DNA from: Bacteroidales bacterium
Lineage (GTDB): Bacteria > Bacteroidota > Bacteroidia > Bacteroidales > UBA4417
Assembly: GCA_016707785.1 (NCBI GenBank)
Contig: JADJGZ010000056.1
Coordinates: 18,620-82,619, forward strand
Direction of reading: 5' to 3'
Length of the DNA: 64,000 bases
Positions 9,511 through 17,913 of this stretch are shown in pieces; the first letter of the stretch is position 1, and every line of letters begins with the position of its first letter. A program made the translations under genes and the position numbers. Under the pieces are notes generated by a model. That model saw only the letters and a list, made by a program, of their open reading frames with translations. It was not told the origin of the DNA and made no database searches.

Positions 9511-12357
9511 CTATTTAAGATTCTTCGGCTCTATTATTTCAATTTTAATCGGTTCTCCGGTCCAGGTGAAATTGATTTTCAGCCAACCATCTATAAACCT
9601 GTAATTACTAATCCCCGGTTTTATTATTTTAGTTTGGGTAATCTCTTTGCCATTGATCAAAACCTTTGAAGGCTTATTGCTTCTTCTCACTTCAAAATTC
9701 ATCTTTCTTGAAAGAGGCTTACCAGTCCAGCTACCCTCAGTTGAAAGCGCAATAGTTGTTGTTAGTCCCGTCTTTTCCCCTGAATATTTTATCAATTCAA
9801 ACTGGTTTTTCCCCAGACTCGAATTACTCCATCCATCATCCTCGTATTGAATAAATTGACTACTTCCTTCCGGATAATATCTCACAATATATTCTTTTGC
9901 TTTATAATCATCAGTGGTCTGAAGAGGGGGTATCATAGGAACAAAACTTCCTGATTTTACAAATACAGGAAGATTATCAATTGTCAAATGATAGTTATAC
10001 CATTGATTACCTGAATAAGCGAGGTGGGTATTGAAATCAATCCATGTACCGTCAGGGAAATAAATGCTGATGCTATCCTTACCTTTTTCAGTTATAGCAG
10101 CAACCATGAGCTGGTCGCCCCAGAAATACTGATTTTCCTGCATATAGGCAAATGGATCCTCCGGGAAATAATAAAATAGTGGCGCCATCAGGGGCTTCCC
10201 GGAAGTTGCATTTTTCCAGGCCAGGGTATAATTGTAAGGTAAAAGTGCATATCGCAATTCCATGTATCTTCTTACAATATCCTGTGTTTTTTCCGACCAA
10301 TACACTGGTTCACTGGGAATTGTTGAACCATGAGGCCTGAGGATAGGAGTAAAAACAGCAAACTGAAGCCATCGGGTATACAGTTCTTCATCTTTCACTC
10401 CCTGCGCAAAGCCCCCGGCATCAGAATGGATATAACCTAATCCACTTATACTCATGGTTAACAATAAAGGAAGCTGAGCTTTCAATCCGCCCCATGAACG
10501 GGAGACATCACCTGTCCAGGGATAAGCTGAAAACCGCTGTGAACCTGCAAACCCTGATCGCTGCAGATGAAAGAGCCGTGTATCAGGATAATGCTGACGA
10601 TACTTATCAAAAAGCATTTTATCCCAATAATGCCCATAGACGTTATGGACTTCATCGGCTTTCCCGGTTACGTGGTAAATATCAGAAGGATGGCTTTCCG
10701 GTTCTCCAAGGTCGCCCCACCAGCCAGCAACACCGTTTTCAATTTGTTTCTGGTATTTGCTCCAGAACCAATCTTTTGCTTCAGGTTTGAAAATATCAAT
10801 CAAGCTGCCGGCACCGAAATAGAATTGCTTGTCGATATAAGGATTTCCAAGGCTATCAGTCACAAATACTCCCTTTTCGGCAGCAATTTTATGATTAGCA
10901 ACTGTATCAATTACGTAAGGCTCAGTAATTAAAATGGTTTTGATCCCTTTCGAACGAAAGGAATTAATCATACCCACCGGGTCGGGCCAGGCTTTTTTGT
11001 ACCAGTCGAGTTTCCCGAGATGGCCCTGGATGCTGTCGCCAAACCAATAGAAGTCGAGGATAATTGCATCCATTGGAAACTTTTTGGCAAGCATCAGATT
11101 TACGATACTATCGGTTTCATATTGATTCCTGTAGGCCATCCTGCTTTGAAGATTGCCAAGCGCCCAGCGGGGAGGGAGTGCCTGTCGTCCGGTCAACTCC
11201 GTATAATCACTGCTGATGGATGGCCAGTTTGAGCCTGCAACCACAAAGTACCGGAGTGTACCACCCATGGTACCCCATTCCTGGATTTGGGTTTCAGTTT
11301 TTCCAATATCCACATATCCCTTTTGAGGGTTATCGAAAAGGACGGCATATTTTGATGAGGAAAAAGTCAAGGGCATTGAATAGTTCAGCATGGAAGCCCC
11401 AAACTCATATCCATAAAAAGGCCGGTTATAAAGTAAAAAACGATTTCCCCTCCGGTTCATAGCAACAGCGCGCTCTCCGGCTCCATACACAGCTTCATCC
11501 TCTTTTAACTTAAATCGAATTCCCCTGTTATCAGCATTTAGAAAGAAACCTTCTTCTTCTGAAAGGATAGTGTCGCCCTGGTAAATGAAGCTAAGCCGGA
11601 AAGGATAGTTATGAGCAAAAATGCTTAATTCACCACTTTCGAGAAGTTGACCTGAAGGCATGGTGGTAGTCTTGCGAACAACTATTCCCGGTTTCAGAAT
11701 TACAGCATGAGAAGTATCAGCAAATGGTTTTCCGTCGGGACTGAAGGTAACTCCCACAATACGGGGATTCAGTGACCGAAGCATAACGAGTCCGCGATCT
11801 GTAAAAATATTCCAGCCATCAGAGAGCTGTTCAACCCGGCTCAATTTTCGGGCTGGATTTGGAACACGGGAATTCTCCTGAACCGGAGGAACGTAGCCAT
11901 TCACAGGAACGGTAATATCTTCATTCAAAAGTGTTTTACCCACAAGGGTTCCATCTTCATTCCTGAATACAAAAGCCAGCTGTTGGGCTACATCTTCCGG
12001 ATTCAGTTTATAGAAGTCGCTGATCTTCATCCTGAAAGAGTAGAGGTCGGCACTTTCACGTTTCATCAGCACTTTTGGATCCGGCTTTCCCCAGGTTCCT
12101 ACCACATATTTCCAGTCGTGACCGTCAATGCTTTTATTGGTAATCACGCCGGTATGAAGGTAGATATCGCCGGTTTGTCCGGCAAGTGCTTTATTCCCGG
12201 CAGCTGCATTGAAGTAAAGTGTTATATCGGTATCGACCGGTGGGTTGGAAGGATCAAGCCAGACAATCTGTGAAAAGCCTAGACTGGAGCTGAATACAAT
12301 AAATACGACGAATAGATTCCTGACGATGACATTCATTCTGGAAAGGGGATGGTTCAT
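9511..12357 (-). CDS. Secreted GH31 alpha-glucosidase
   Basis: A 948-residue exo-acting alpha-glucosidase family protein. A signal peptide (cleavage after about GFSQ, residue 30) is followed by an N-terminal module (about 31-155) sharing LAGQTGDIYLHTGVITN with the GH13 protein at 294-3095. The GH31 N-terminal beta-sandwich and catalytic barrel run about 180-780. The nucleophile lies in GWWGDLGEPE (D549) and the acid/base in YPWTGD (D617). The C-terminal beta domains end without a T9SS sorting motif, so unlike its GH13 relative it is likely periplasmic or released by another route. An internal start at residue 8 (12336) gives a better signal peptide. Alpha-glucosidase is the natural reading here, but GH31 also includes xylosidases and transglucosidases. 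Confidence 0.92.
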   Translation of the reverse strand: MNHPLSRMNVIVRNLFVVFIVFSSSLGFSQIVWLDPSNPPVDTDITLYFNAAAGNKALAGQTGDIYLHTGVITNKSIDGHDWKYVVGTWGKPDPKVLMKRESADLYSFRMKISDFYKLNPEDVAQQLAFVFRNEDGTLVGKTLLNEDITVPVNGYVPPVQENSRVPNPARKLSRVEQLSDGWNIFTDRGLVMLRSLNPRIVGVTFSPDGKPFADTSHAVILKPGIVVRKTTTMPSGQLLESGELSIFAHNYPFRLSFIYQGDTILSEEEGFFLNADNRGIRFKLKEDEAVYGAGERAVAMNRRGNRFLLYNRPFYGYEFGASMLNYSMPLTFSSSKYAVLFDNPQKGYVDIGKTETQIQEWGTMGGTLRYFVVAGSNWPSISSDYTELTGRQALPPRWALGNLQSRMAYRNQYETDSIVNLMLAKKFPMDAIILDFYWFGDSIQGHLGKLDWYKKAWPDPVGMINSFRSKGIKTILITEPYVIDTVANHKIAAEKGVFVTDSLGNPYIDKQFYFGAGSLIDIFKPEAKDWFWSKYQKQIENGVAGWWGDLGEPESHPSDIYHVTGKADEVHNVYGHYWDKMLFDKYRQHYPDTRLFHLQRSGFAGSQRFSAYPWTGDVSRSWGGLKAQLPLLLTMSISGLGYIHSDAGGFAQGVKDEELYTRWLQFAVFTPILRPHGSTIPSEPVYWSEKTQDIVRRYMELRYALLPYNYTLAWKNATSGKPLMAPLFYYFPEDPFAYMQENQYFWGDQLMVAAITEKGKDSISIYFPDGTWIDFNTHLAYSGNQWYNYHLTIDNLPVFVKSGSFVPMIPPLQTTDDYKAKEYIVRYYPEGSSQFIQYEDDGWSNSSLGKNQFELIKYSGEKTGLTTTIALSTEGSWTGKPLSRKMNFEVRRSNKPSKVLINGKEITQTKIIKPGISNYRFIDGWLKINFTWTGEPIKIEIIEPKNLK

Positions 12358-12405
12358 GATTCTGATAAATTAGATCAGCATACTTAGGTGATTCTGCCCT
12401 TTTTT

Positions 12406-12438
12406 ACCGCAAGGACGCAAAGGTTACGCAAAGACGCA
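12406..12438. repeat. ACGCAAAG-type direct repeats
   Basis: The sequence ACCGCAAGGACGCAAAGG, then TTACGCAAAGACGCA, contains four imperfect copies of an (A)CGCAARG unit in the 139 bp gap between two glycosidase genes. It is probably a remnant of a dispersed intergenic repeat. No promoter consensus was found next to it. Confidence 0.4.
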
Positions 12439-12496
12439 TGGGAGGATTACTCAATTACTAAGAACAGTGCTTTTTCAGTCAAAAACGTTGTTCTGA

Positions 12497-14338
12497 TTAT
12501 TTTGACAATTCAATGATCCTGACCGATTTACCGGGAATTTCGAGCTTATCGAGATCTTTAACGGCTGTTCCAGCAAAAGCATCCTTCCCTTTTCTGAATC
12601 CCTTCAGGTTTTCGTGGAACCTTTTGGTTTCTATGTTCTTCTCCTTGCTATTATTATTCATGACAACCATTACGGAATTATCTCCCTGGGTGCGGAAGTA
12701 CACATAGATTCCGTCTTCCGGAATATAGTGAACCAGCTTGCCGTTTTGAACAGTGGTGTTTCCTTTTCTCCAATTGAGCAGTTTGCTGAGGTAATCATAG
12801 ACATCCTTTTGATCCTTACTCAGGAACTGATTCTTGACAAAGCTTGTCTGATCGCCTTCCCATCCTCCCGGGAAATCTTTTCTTTTGCCGGGATCGCCTT
12901 CCAATGTTCCCCTGTCGCTCAATGCCTCAGTGCCATAATAGAACATAGGAATACCGCGGGTTGTACAAATAAAAGCAAGGGCCATCTTTACATTTTCGGC
13001 ACTTTTCAATACCTGGTAAATTCTTTCGATGTCGTGATTATCGACGAAAGTAACCAATTTATTAGGGTCAGAATATACAAAGTCCTGGCTAACCAGCTCA
13101 TAAAGTCTTGCCAGTCCGGTGTCCCATCCTTCATTTTCGTTAAACGCCTTTTGGATGGCAAACATCAATGGAAAATCGAATACATGGGTGAGATTGGAGC
13201 GAAACCCGGTATTATTTGGAGATTGATCGAGCCAATAGGCTACCTGGCTTGGAGTATTGAGCCATGCTTCACCCACTACACTGAAATTTGGATATTCTTC
13301 CCTGAGTCTTTTCATCCATGCTGACATGAATTCCTGGTCGGGGTAGGGATAGGTATCCTGGCGAATTCCATCGAGGCCTGCATATTCGATCCACCAGATA
13401 CTATTCTGAATCAGGTAATTGGCAACATATGGATTTTTCTGATTAAAATCAGCCATGGTATTGTCGAACCACCCATTAACCATTTTATCCTTATCAAACT
13501 GAGAAGCATGCGGGTCGATATTAACACCTCCGCGGAAATTTGACCGGGTAAATTCGGGCCATTCATTTACCCAGTCTTTCTGAGGCAAATCTTTCATCCA
13601 CCAATGTTTAGTTCCATAATGGTTGAATACCATATCCATTATGATTTTAATCCCTTTGCGGTGTGCTTCCATCACCATATCACGGTAGCTTTCATTGGTG
13701 CCGAAACGTGGGTCAATTTTATAAAGGTCGGTGATGGCATAACCATGATAAGAAGCTGCAGGCATATTATTTTCGAGCAGAGGAGTACACCAGATCGCAG
13801 TAATTCCCATCTTCTGAAGATAGTCGAGATGGTTTGAAATTCCTTTTATATCGCCACCATGACGGCCATGAGGATTGTTGCGATCTGCCTTTTCGAGCAT
13901 ACCAGTCATATTATCATTTGAAGGATCACCGTTGGCAAAACGGTCGGGCATGATCAGATAAATGTTGTCAGCCGTAGTGAAGCTTCCCCTTTGAGCGGAA
14001 CCTGATTCACGTGCTTTCAGTTCATAGTTCCATGTAGCCAGAGCTTTGCCCTCATCCATGAAACTCAGTTTCACCGTGCAGGGTTTTACATCCTTTCCAA
14101 TCTGCAGGTCGATGAACATATAATCGGAACCTGCCTTTTGGTATTTTTTAATCTTCACACCCTTAACATCCACCTTTGGATCGGTGCGGCCAACACTATT
14201 TCCATGAACCATAAGCTGAACCGTATTGTTTTTCATGCCAATCCACCAGTTGGGTGGTTCCACGTGATCAATGGTAACCTGGGCTTGTGAGAAGCAGGAA
14301 ATAAAAAGGATCAACAATATTGGAATGCACTTTTTCAT
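12497..14338 (-). CDS. SusA-like neopullulanase / cyclomaltodextrinase (GH13)
   Basis: A 613-residue periplasmic GH13 enzyme. A signal peptide (about 1-19, ending SQAQ) precedes a cyclomaltodextrinase-type N-terminal beta domain (about 20-110, with the VEPPNWWIGM motif). The barrel shows DMVFNH, GIRQDTYPYP with nucleophile D328, VVGEAW with acid/base E357 and FVDNHD with D436, then a C-terminal beta domain. The overall design matches Bacteroides SusA, which cuts linear malto-oligosaccharides or cyclodextrins after they cross the outer membrane. It is first in a minus-strand run with the GH31 and GH13 lipoprotein genes, 139 bp apart, with a -7 element 23 bp upstream. Confidence 0.92.
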   Translation of the reverse strand: MKKCIPILLILFISCFSQAQVTIDHVEPPNWWIGMKNNTVQLMVHGNSVGRTDPKVDVKGVKIKKYQKAGSDYMFIDLQIGKDVKPCTVKLSFMDEGKALATWNYELKARESGSAQRGSFTTADNIYLIMPDRFANGDPSNDNMTGMLEKADRNNPHGRHGGDIKGISNHLDYLQKMGITAIWCTPLLENNMPAASYHGYAITDLYKIDPRFGTNESYRDMVMEAHRKGIKIIMDMVFNHYGTKHWWMKDLPQKDWVNEWPEFTRSNFRGGVNIDPHASQFDKDKMVNGWFDNTMADFNQKNPYVANYLIQNSIWWIEYAGLDGIRQDTYPYPDQEFMSAWMKRLREEYPNFSVVGEAWLNTPSQVAYWLDQSPNNTGFRSNLTHVFDFPLMFAIQKAFNENEGWDTGLARLYELVSQDFVYSDPNKLVTFVDNHDIERIYQVLKSAENVKMALAFICTTRGIPMFYYGTEALSDRGTLEGDPGKRKDFPGGWEGDQTSFVKNQFLSKDQKDVYDYLSKLLNWRKGNTTVQNGKLVHYIPEDGIYVYFRTQGDNSVMVVMNNNSKEKNIETKRFHENLKGFRKGKDAFAGTAVKDLDKLEIPGKSVRIIELSK

Positions 14339-14360
14339 GGAGGGATAGATTGGTTTGATG

Positions 14361-14368
14361 CAAAGATA
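14361..14368 (-). promoter_or_regulatory. -7 element for the SusA-like gene
   Basis: The minus strand reads TATCTTTG, an exact TAnnTTTG match, 23 bp upstream of the ATG at 14338. Confidence 0.55.
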
Positions 14369-14440
14369 TAAGAAAAGATTCCATATAATATAGGGTAATT
14401 TTTACGCAATCGTTTGCAGGATAATAATTTATATGGCCAA

Positions 14441-14543
14441 GGTGCCAGAGTGCCAATGTGCCGGAGTGCCGGGTGCCGGGTGCCGGGTGCTGGGTGCCGA
14501 CGTGCCGACGTGCCGGGGTGCCCTGAAGAGGAGGCTTTGGCTC
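14441..14543. repeat. GTGCCG hexamer array plus degenerate GGCTTTGGCTC element
   Basis: About a dozen GTGCC(G/A)-type units run from 14441 to 14524. They are followed by GAAGAGGAGGCTTTGGCTC (14525-14543), which resembles elements at 20625-20649 and 38090-38114. The 14339-14993 gap contains no gene I can support; the C-rich minus-strand reading frame across it is an artefact of this array. Confidence 0.5.
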
Positions 14544-14757
14544 TGAGTGCTTGGCCGGTTTGACTGAGGGAATCAGGATAAATAATTAAATTAGTCTCAG
14601 TGGGGCAAGAGAAAAAGAAAAATATAAAATGAAAAATGCAAAATGAAAAACAGTCGGGCAGGTGCAAAACTCAGTACTCCTTGCTTATTATAGAGCTCAG
14701 CAATTTTGGATTAAAATTCAATTTGTAAAATGCGCTGACAGTCAATAATGGAAAGCG

Positions 14758-14778
14758 CCTGCCTGCCGGCGAGGCAGG
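14758..14778. repeat. CCTGCCTGCCGG palindromic element
   Basis: CCTGCCTGCCGGCGAGGCAGG is an imperfect GC-rich palindrome in an AT-rich gap. It is probably a REP-like hairpin; no adjoining gene ends close enough for it to be an obvious terminator. Confidence 0.45.
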
Positions 14779-14855
14779 GATGAAACGGATCATCACGCGG
14801 ATTTACACGGATCTAATTTTGCTTATTTGTGTTGGATTTGCGGCACTAATCTATT

Positions 14856-14934
14856 TACTACTCGCTACTCACAAGCTACTAATTACTAGTCGCTACTCAC
14901 AAGCCACTATTCACTAGTCACTAGTCGCTATCCA
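14856..14934. repeat. Seven-nt tandem array (CTA-type, reverse of TAGTGAN)
   Basis: Repeated units such as TCACTAG, TCGCTAC and TCACAAG run with a period of about 7 nt just upstream of trpS. The reverse complement (TAGTGAN / TAGCGAN) forms the array at 20541-20609 downstream of hflX, so the same family flanks this 5.7 kb interval in inverted orientation. Confidence 0.5.
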
Positions 14935-14958
14935 CTTCCCCAATTCAACCGAATTCCG

Positions 14959-14966
14959 TACTTTTG
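14959..14966 (+). promoter_or_regulatory. -7 element for trpS
   Basis: TACTTTTG is an exact TAnnTTTG match 27 bp upstream of the trpS ATG. It contains an in-frame TTG (14964) that is therefore unlikely to be the start codon. Confidence 0.6.
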
Positions 14967-14993
14967 CATACAAATAAGAATTATATTGATATT

Positions 14994-15990
14994 ATGGAAA
15001 TAGTAGTAAGTGGAATTCGTCCGACCGGCAACCTGCACCTGGGTAATTACTTTGGTGCCATGCAGAACTTTGTGAAGATGCAGGAAACCAATCAGTGTTA
15101 TTTTTTTATTGCTGATTATCACTCGCTTACTACACATCCCACTCCTGCCGACTTACATGGAAACGTGAAACAGGTGCTGGTAGAGTACCTGGCCTGCGGT
15201 CTGGATCCAGAAAAAGCAACACTCTATCTGCAAAGTGATATCCCTGAAACAGCTGAGCTTTACCTTTTCCTCAATATGAATGCCTACCTGGGAGAACTGG
15301 AAAGAGTTACTTCCTTCAAGGACAAAGCACGCACACAACCAGACAATATTAATGCCGGATTGCTCACCTATCCCTACCCTGATGGCAGCCGACATTATCA
15401 TTCATAAAGCACATAAAGTTCCCGTTGGCAAGGACCAGGAACAGCACCTGGAAATGACCAGAACTTTTGCCAATCGCTTCAACCGTATGTACAAGGTGGA
15501 TTATTTCCCTGAACCTGTGGCTTATAATTTTGGAGAACAACTTATTAAGATCCCTGGCCTTGATGGCAGCACCAAGATGGGTAAAAGCGAAGGAGAAGGC
15601 AATGCCATCTTCCTGTTTGATGCCCCGGAAGTGATCAGGAAAAAGGTGATGCGTGCGGTTACCGATAGTGGCCCAACCGAGCCCAATCAGCCCAAACCCC
15701 AGGCAATTGAGAACCTTTTTAACCTGATGAAAGCTTTATCAGCCCCGGAAACAATCTCATTTTTTGATGAACAGTACAGTAAATGTGCTATTCGTTATGG
15801 AGACCTGAAAAAACAGCTGGCAGAAGATGTGATCAAATTTACAACACCATTCAGGGAGAGGATTCTCGAATTATTAGGCAATGAAGAATATCTCCATAAA
15901 GTTGTAACAATGGGAAAAGAAAAAGCCCATGCCAGTGCAGCAAATACATTGAAAGAGGTGAGGGAGATTATCGGGTTTAAGCATTTCTAG
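14994..15990 (+). pseudogene. trpS: Tryptophanyl-tRNA synthetase, split by a 1-nt frameshift
   Basis: TrpS charges tRNA-Trp in the cytosol and is normally essential and about 330 residues long. Two overlapping frames together encode the full protein. The first runs from ATG 14994 and stops at 15407; it holds the HIGH-like GNLHLGNYFGA and ends ...GLLTYP. The second resumes with LMAADIIIHKAHKVPVGKDQ and runs to 15990; it holds the KMSKS-like STKMGKSEG. Removing one base in CCCT at 15372-15375 joins them as LLTYPTLMAADI, the sequence expected for the family, and gives 331 codons plus stop. Because the gene is usually single-copy and essential, a sequencing or assembly insertion is more likely than true inactivation. 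The start is fixed by the -7 element. Confidence 0.9.
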
Positions 15991-16120
15991 GCAATAAGAT
16001 TCCTGATCAGAAAATTTCTCAGAATTGAAGATATTCCTTTGTGGCAAAAGGCAAAGAGAGTATAAATTTCCATTTCTTTAAGAGAATTGCTATGTAGTGC
16101 GGAAATTGCTATTCCGTGCG

Positions 16121-16163
16121 CTATTCAGCACGGACGTTGCAATGCAACGTCCGTACTGAATAG
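16121..16163. repeat. 43 nt palindrome with ACGGACGTTGCA core
   Basis: Arms of 21 nt (first arm CTATTCAGCACGGACGTTGC plus A) around one central A, with a single mismatch between the arms. The core is shared with the palindrome at 16279-16333 but the outer arms differ. An imperfect CCGTGC...GCACGG pair overlaps its left side (16114-16132). It lies in the 478 bp gene-free gap between trpS and the esterase. Confidence 0.7.
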
Positions 16164-16278
16164 AAGATTATTGGAATTAAGCTATTCTGAGCATTAAGAT
16201 TCCTGCCCCAAGAATCATGATTAATAAATATCCGGATATCGGATTTGGATGAAATAGCCAGATATCGGATATGAAATG

Positions 16279-16333
16279 CAAATCATCATATGTACGGACG
16301 TTGCAATGCAACGTCCGTACATATGATGATTTG
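16279..16333. repeat. 55 nt perfect palindrome with the same core
   Basis: Perfect 27 bp arms around one central A. The inner part is the same GTACGGACGTTGCA core as at 16121-16163; the outer part (CAAATCATCATAT) is unrelated to the other copy. ATGATTTG occurs again at 16366-16390 beside it. No T tract follows, so an ordinary terminator is unlikely; the neighbouring esterase ends 136 bp to the right. Confidence 0.75.
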
Positions 16334-16468
16334 AAAGGGCTGATTTTAGGGGGATTCTTTGCGAAAGATGATTTGCGAGAGATGATTTGCAATAAAAGCA
16401 TCGTAAAAGATGCTCTGCAATTGGCTTTTTTAAATAAATGGGAATAGAAATTCAAATATTTTTGATTT

Positions 16469-17617
16469 CTATTTATTAGGAGGAAAGAGATATTCCAGCG
16501 CTTCGGGCAAATGCTTCTGCCAGAATTTCCAATTATGGCCTTCGGGGTATTCCTTGAAGATGTAGTTACAACCTTTCCTGTCGAGGACAGCCTTCAGGTT
16601 TTTAACCAATGGTATAAGAAAAGGAATATCGTATTTGCCAAGGCAGAGGTAGTTTTTCTGATTTGAGCACTCGATTGATCCTAAGGTTTTATAAATGGAA
16701 GGCTGCACATTGCTTGAAAAAGCCGCAACCAGTGCATTTTGTTTCGGATTTATTGCAACCAGCCATAAAGCAATGTTCCCTCCATTTGAAATGCCAATCT
16801 GGGCGCGGGATTCAGGTGTTGCGAGAGTACGATATCCAAGGTCGATAAAGGGGATAAGTTCATCAAACATATAGCGGGAGAATTTTGCCTGGCGGTTGCC
16901 TGAGTATTCGTCATCCCTTTTCACCGGCTCCACGAATACGGCGATGAAAGGGCGGATCTTCCCTTCATAAATCATGTTGTCCATGATATCGCGAACATCC
17001 ATCATGTCGAAGAACTGGAATCCATCGTGGAAGAAAGCTACCGGGTATTTGTCGGAGCCTTTCTCATAATTGGGAGGAAGATAAATCCTGATCTGCCTGC
17101 GTTCCTTGAAGGTATTACTTTGAAAAGCCGTATCAAAATAGGTTCCCCAGGGCACAGCATCCCTTTCCTGCGTGTAGAGTGGCTGTTCATATTCAGGCAT
17201 CAGGAGCTCAGAATTCGGGCCCATTCCGCCTTGTATTATATTAGGATTCAGTGGGTCAAGGATCCAGTCCTTGCCATTTACAACGATTTTATATTCGAGG
17301 CGGGCATCTGATTCATAAGTAGTCATCACATACCAATACTCAGTCCCTTCAATTCTTTTCATTGACAGGCCCGGACTCCAGACGGTAGCGTCGCCTGCTA
17401 CGGATACTGAATCTGCTTTCCCTTTGTACAAAAAGTAAACATTGGTTTTTCCTTCAACAACAGGCACCGAAACACCGCTGGAGAAATACTCATCAAGCAT
17501 TTTCACTTTCATTGTGTTGTCCTGCGATTCGATTTTCTGCAGAAGTTGACTAAATGACTGTCCGAAGGAGAAACTACAGGTCATCATTAATACAAGTAAT
17601 AGATGAAGGCTTTTCAT
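16469..17617 (-). CDS. Secreted alpha/beta-hydrolase esterase (Fes/feruloyl-esterase type)
   Basis: A 382-residue secreted esterase of the putative esterase family (PF00756). The signal peptide ends at about SFSFGQ (20). An N-terminal early-set/CBM48-like domain (about 50-140, with VSVAGDATVW and LDPLNPN) is followed by the alpha/beta-hydrolase fold. The serine elbow is GISNGG (S277); D330 in LGKYD and H361 in PEGHNW complete a plausible triad. This architecture is shared by enterochelin esterases and by carbohydrate esterases of xylan and pectin loci, so the substrate is probably an ester on a glycan or siderophore. It stands alone, with a possible promoter 163 bp upstream. Confidence 0.85.
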   Translation of the reverse strand: MKSLHLLLVLMMTCSFSFGQSFSQLLQKIESQDNTMKVKMLDEYFSSGVSVPVVEGKTNVYFLYKGKADSVSVAGDATVWSPGLSMKRIEGTEYWYVMTTYESDARLEYKIVVNGKDWILDPLNPNIIQGGMGPNSELLMPEYEQPLYTQERDAVPWGTYFDTAFQSNTFKERRQIRIYLPPNYEKGSDKYPVAFFHDGFQFFDMMDVRDIMDNMIYEGKIRPFIAVFVEPVKRDDEYSGNRQAKFSRYMFDELIPFIDLGYRTLATPESRAQIGISNGGNIALWLVAINPKQNALVAAFSSNVQPSIYKTLGSIECSNQKNYLCLGKYDIPFLIPLVKNLKAVLDRKGCNYIFKEYPEGHNWKFWQKHLPEALEYLFPPNK

Positions 17618-17779
17618 AAGTTCAGATTTTTAAAAAGATACTAAACAGTACCTGGTTTTTGTGAACCCCCCACTGGCAGACAGATCCGGATTGCTTAGGT
17701 ATATGTGAATATGCAATAAAAAACTTTGAAATTTAAGAAGCCCTCAGCAGAAAGGGTTATTTCATTGCGATTCACAATA

Positions 17780-17787
17780 CAAATATA
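17780..17787 (-). promoter_or_regulatory. -7 element, probably for the esterase
   Basis: The minus strand reads TATATTTG, an exact match, 163 bp upstream of the esterase ATG. The 17618-17913 gap is a divergent promoter region with a second exact element on the other strand. Confidence 0.4.
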
Positions 17788-17850
17788 CTTAATAGAGGAG
17801 TTTCAAATTCACTGTTTTATAGCAGTCACTATTCATATAAACATATTGAA

Positions 17851-17858
17851 TATATTTG
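17851..17858 (+). promoter_or_regulatory. -7 element for the SprA-like lipoprotein
   Basis: TATATTTG, an exact TAnnTTTG match, 56 bp upstream of the ATG at 17914. It faces away from the element at 17780. Confidence 0.5.
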
Positions 17859-17913
17859 TGTAATCCTTAAATCATAGTTTCAGTTTTGTATACCGAAATA
17901 CTTACTATTCGTT

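Noticed and set aside
12614..13324. 236-codon plus-strand frame inside the SusA-like gene
   Set aside because: It is antisense to the GH13 catalytic region with all active-site motifs on the minus strand; no independent domain is visible.
294..14338. Complete Sus-type polysaccharide utilisation locus
   Set aside because: The defining SusC/SusD pair is not in the window, so the cluster is described only as an alpha-glucan utilisation cluster.
14335..14667. 110-codon minus-strand frame between the SusA-like gene and trpS
   Set aside because: It is driven by the GTGCCG array (RHPAPGTRHPALRH) and overlaps the promoter of the SusA-like gene.
16177..16455. 92-codon minus-strand frame over the palindromes
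   Set aside because: It crosses the 55 nt palindrome and has no recognisable domain; more likely chance.
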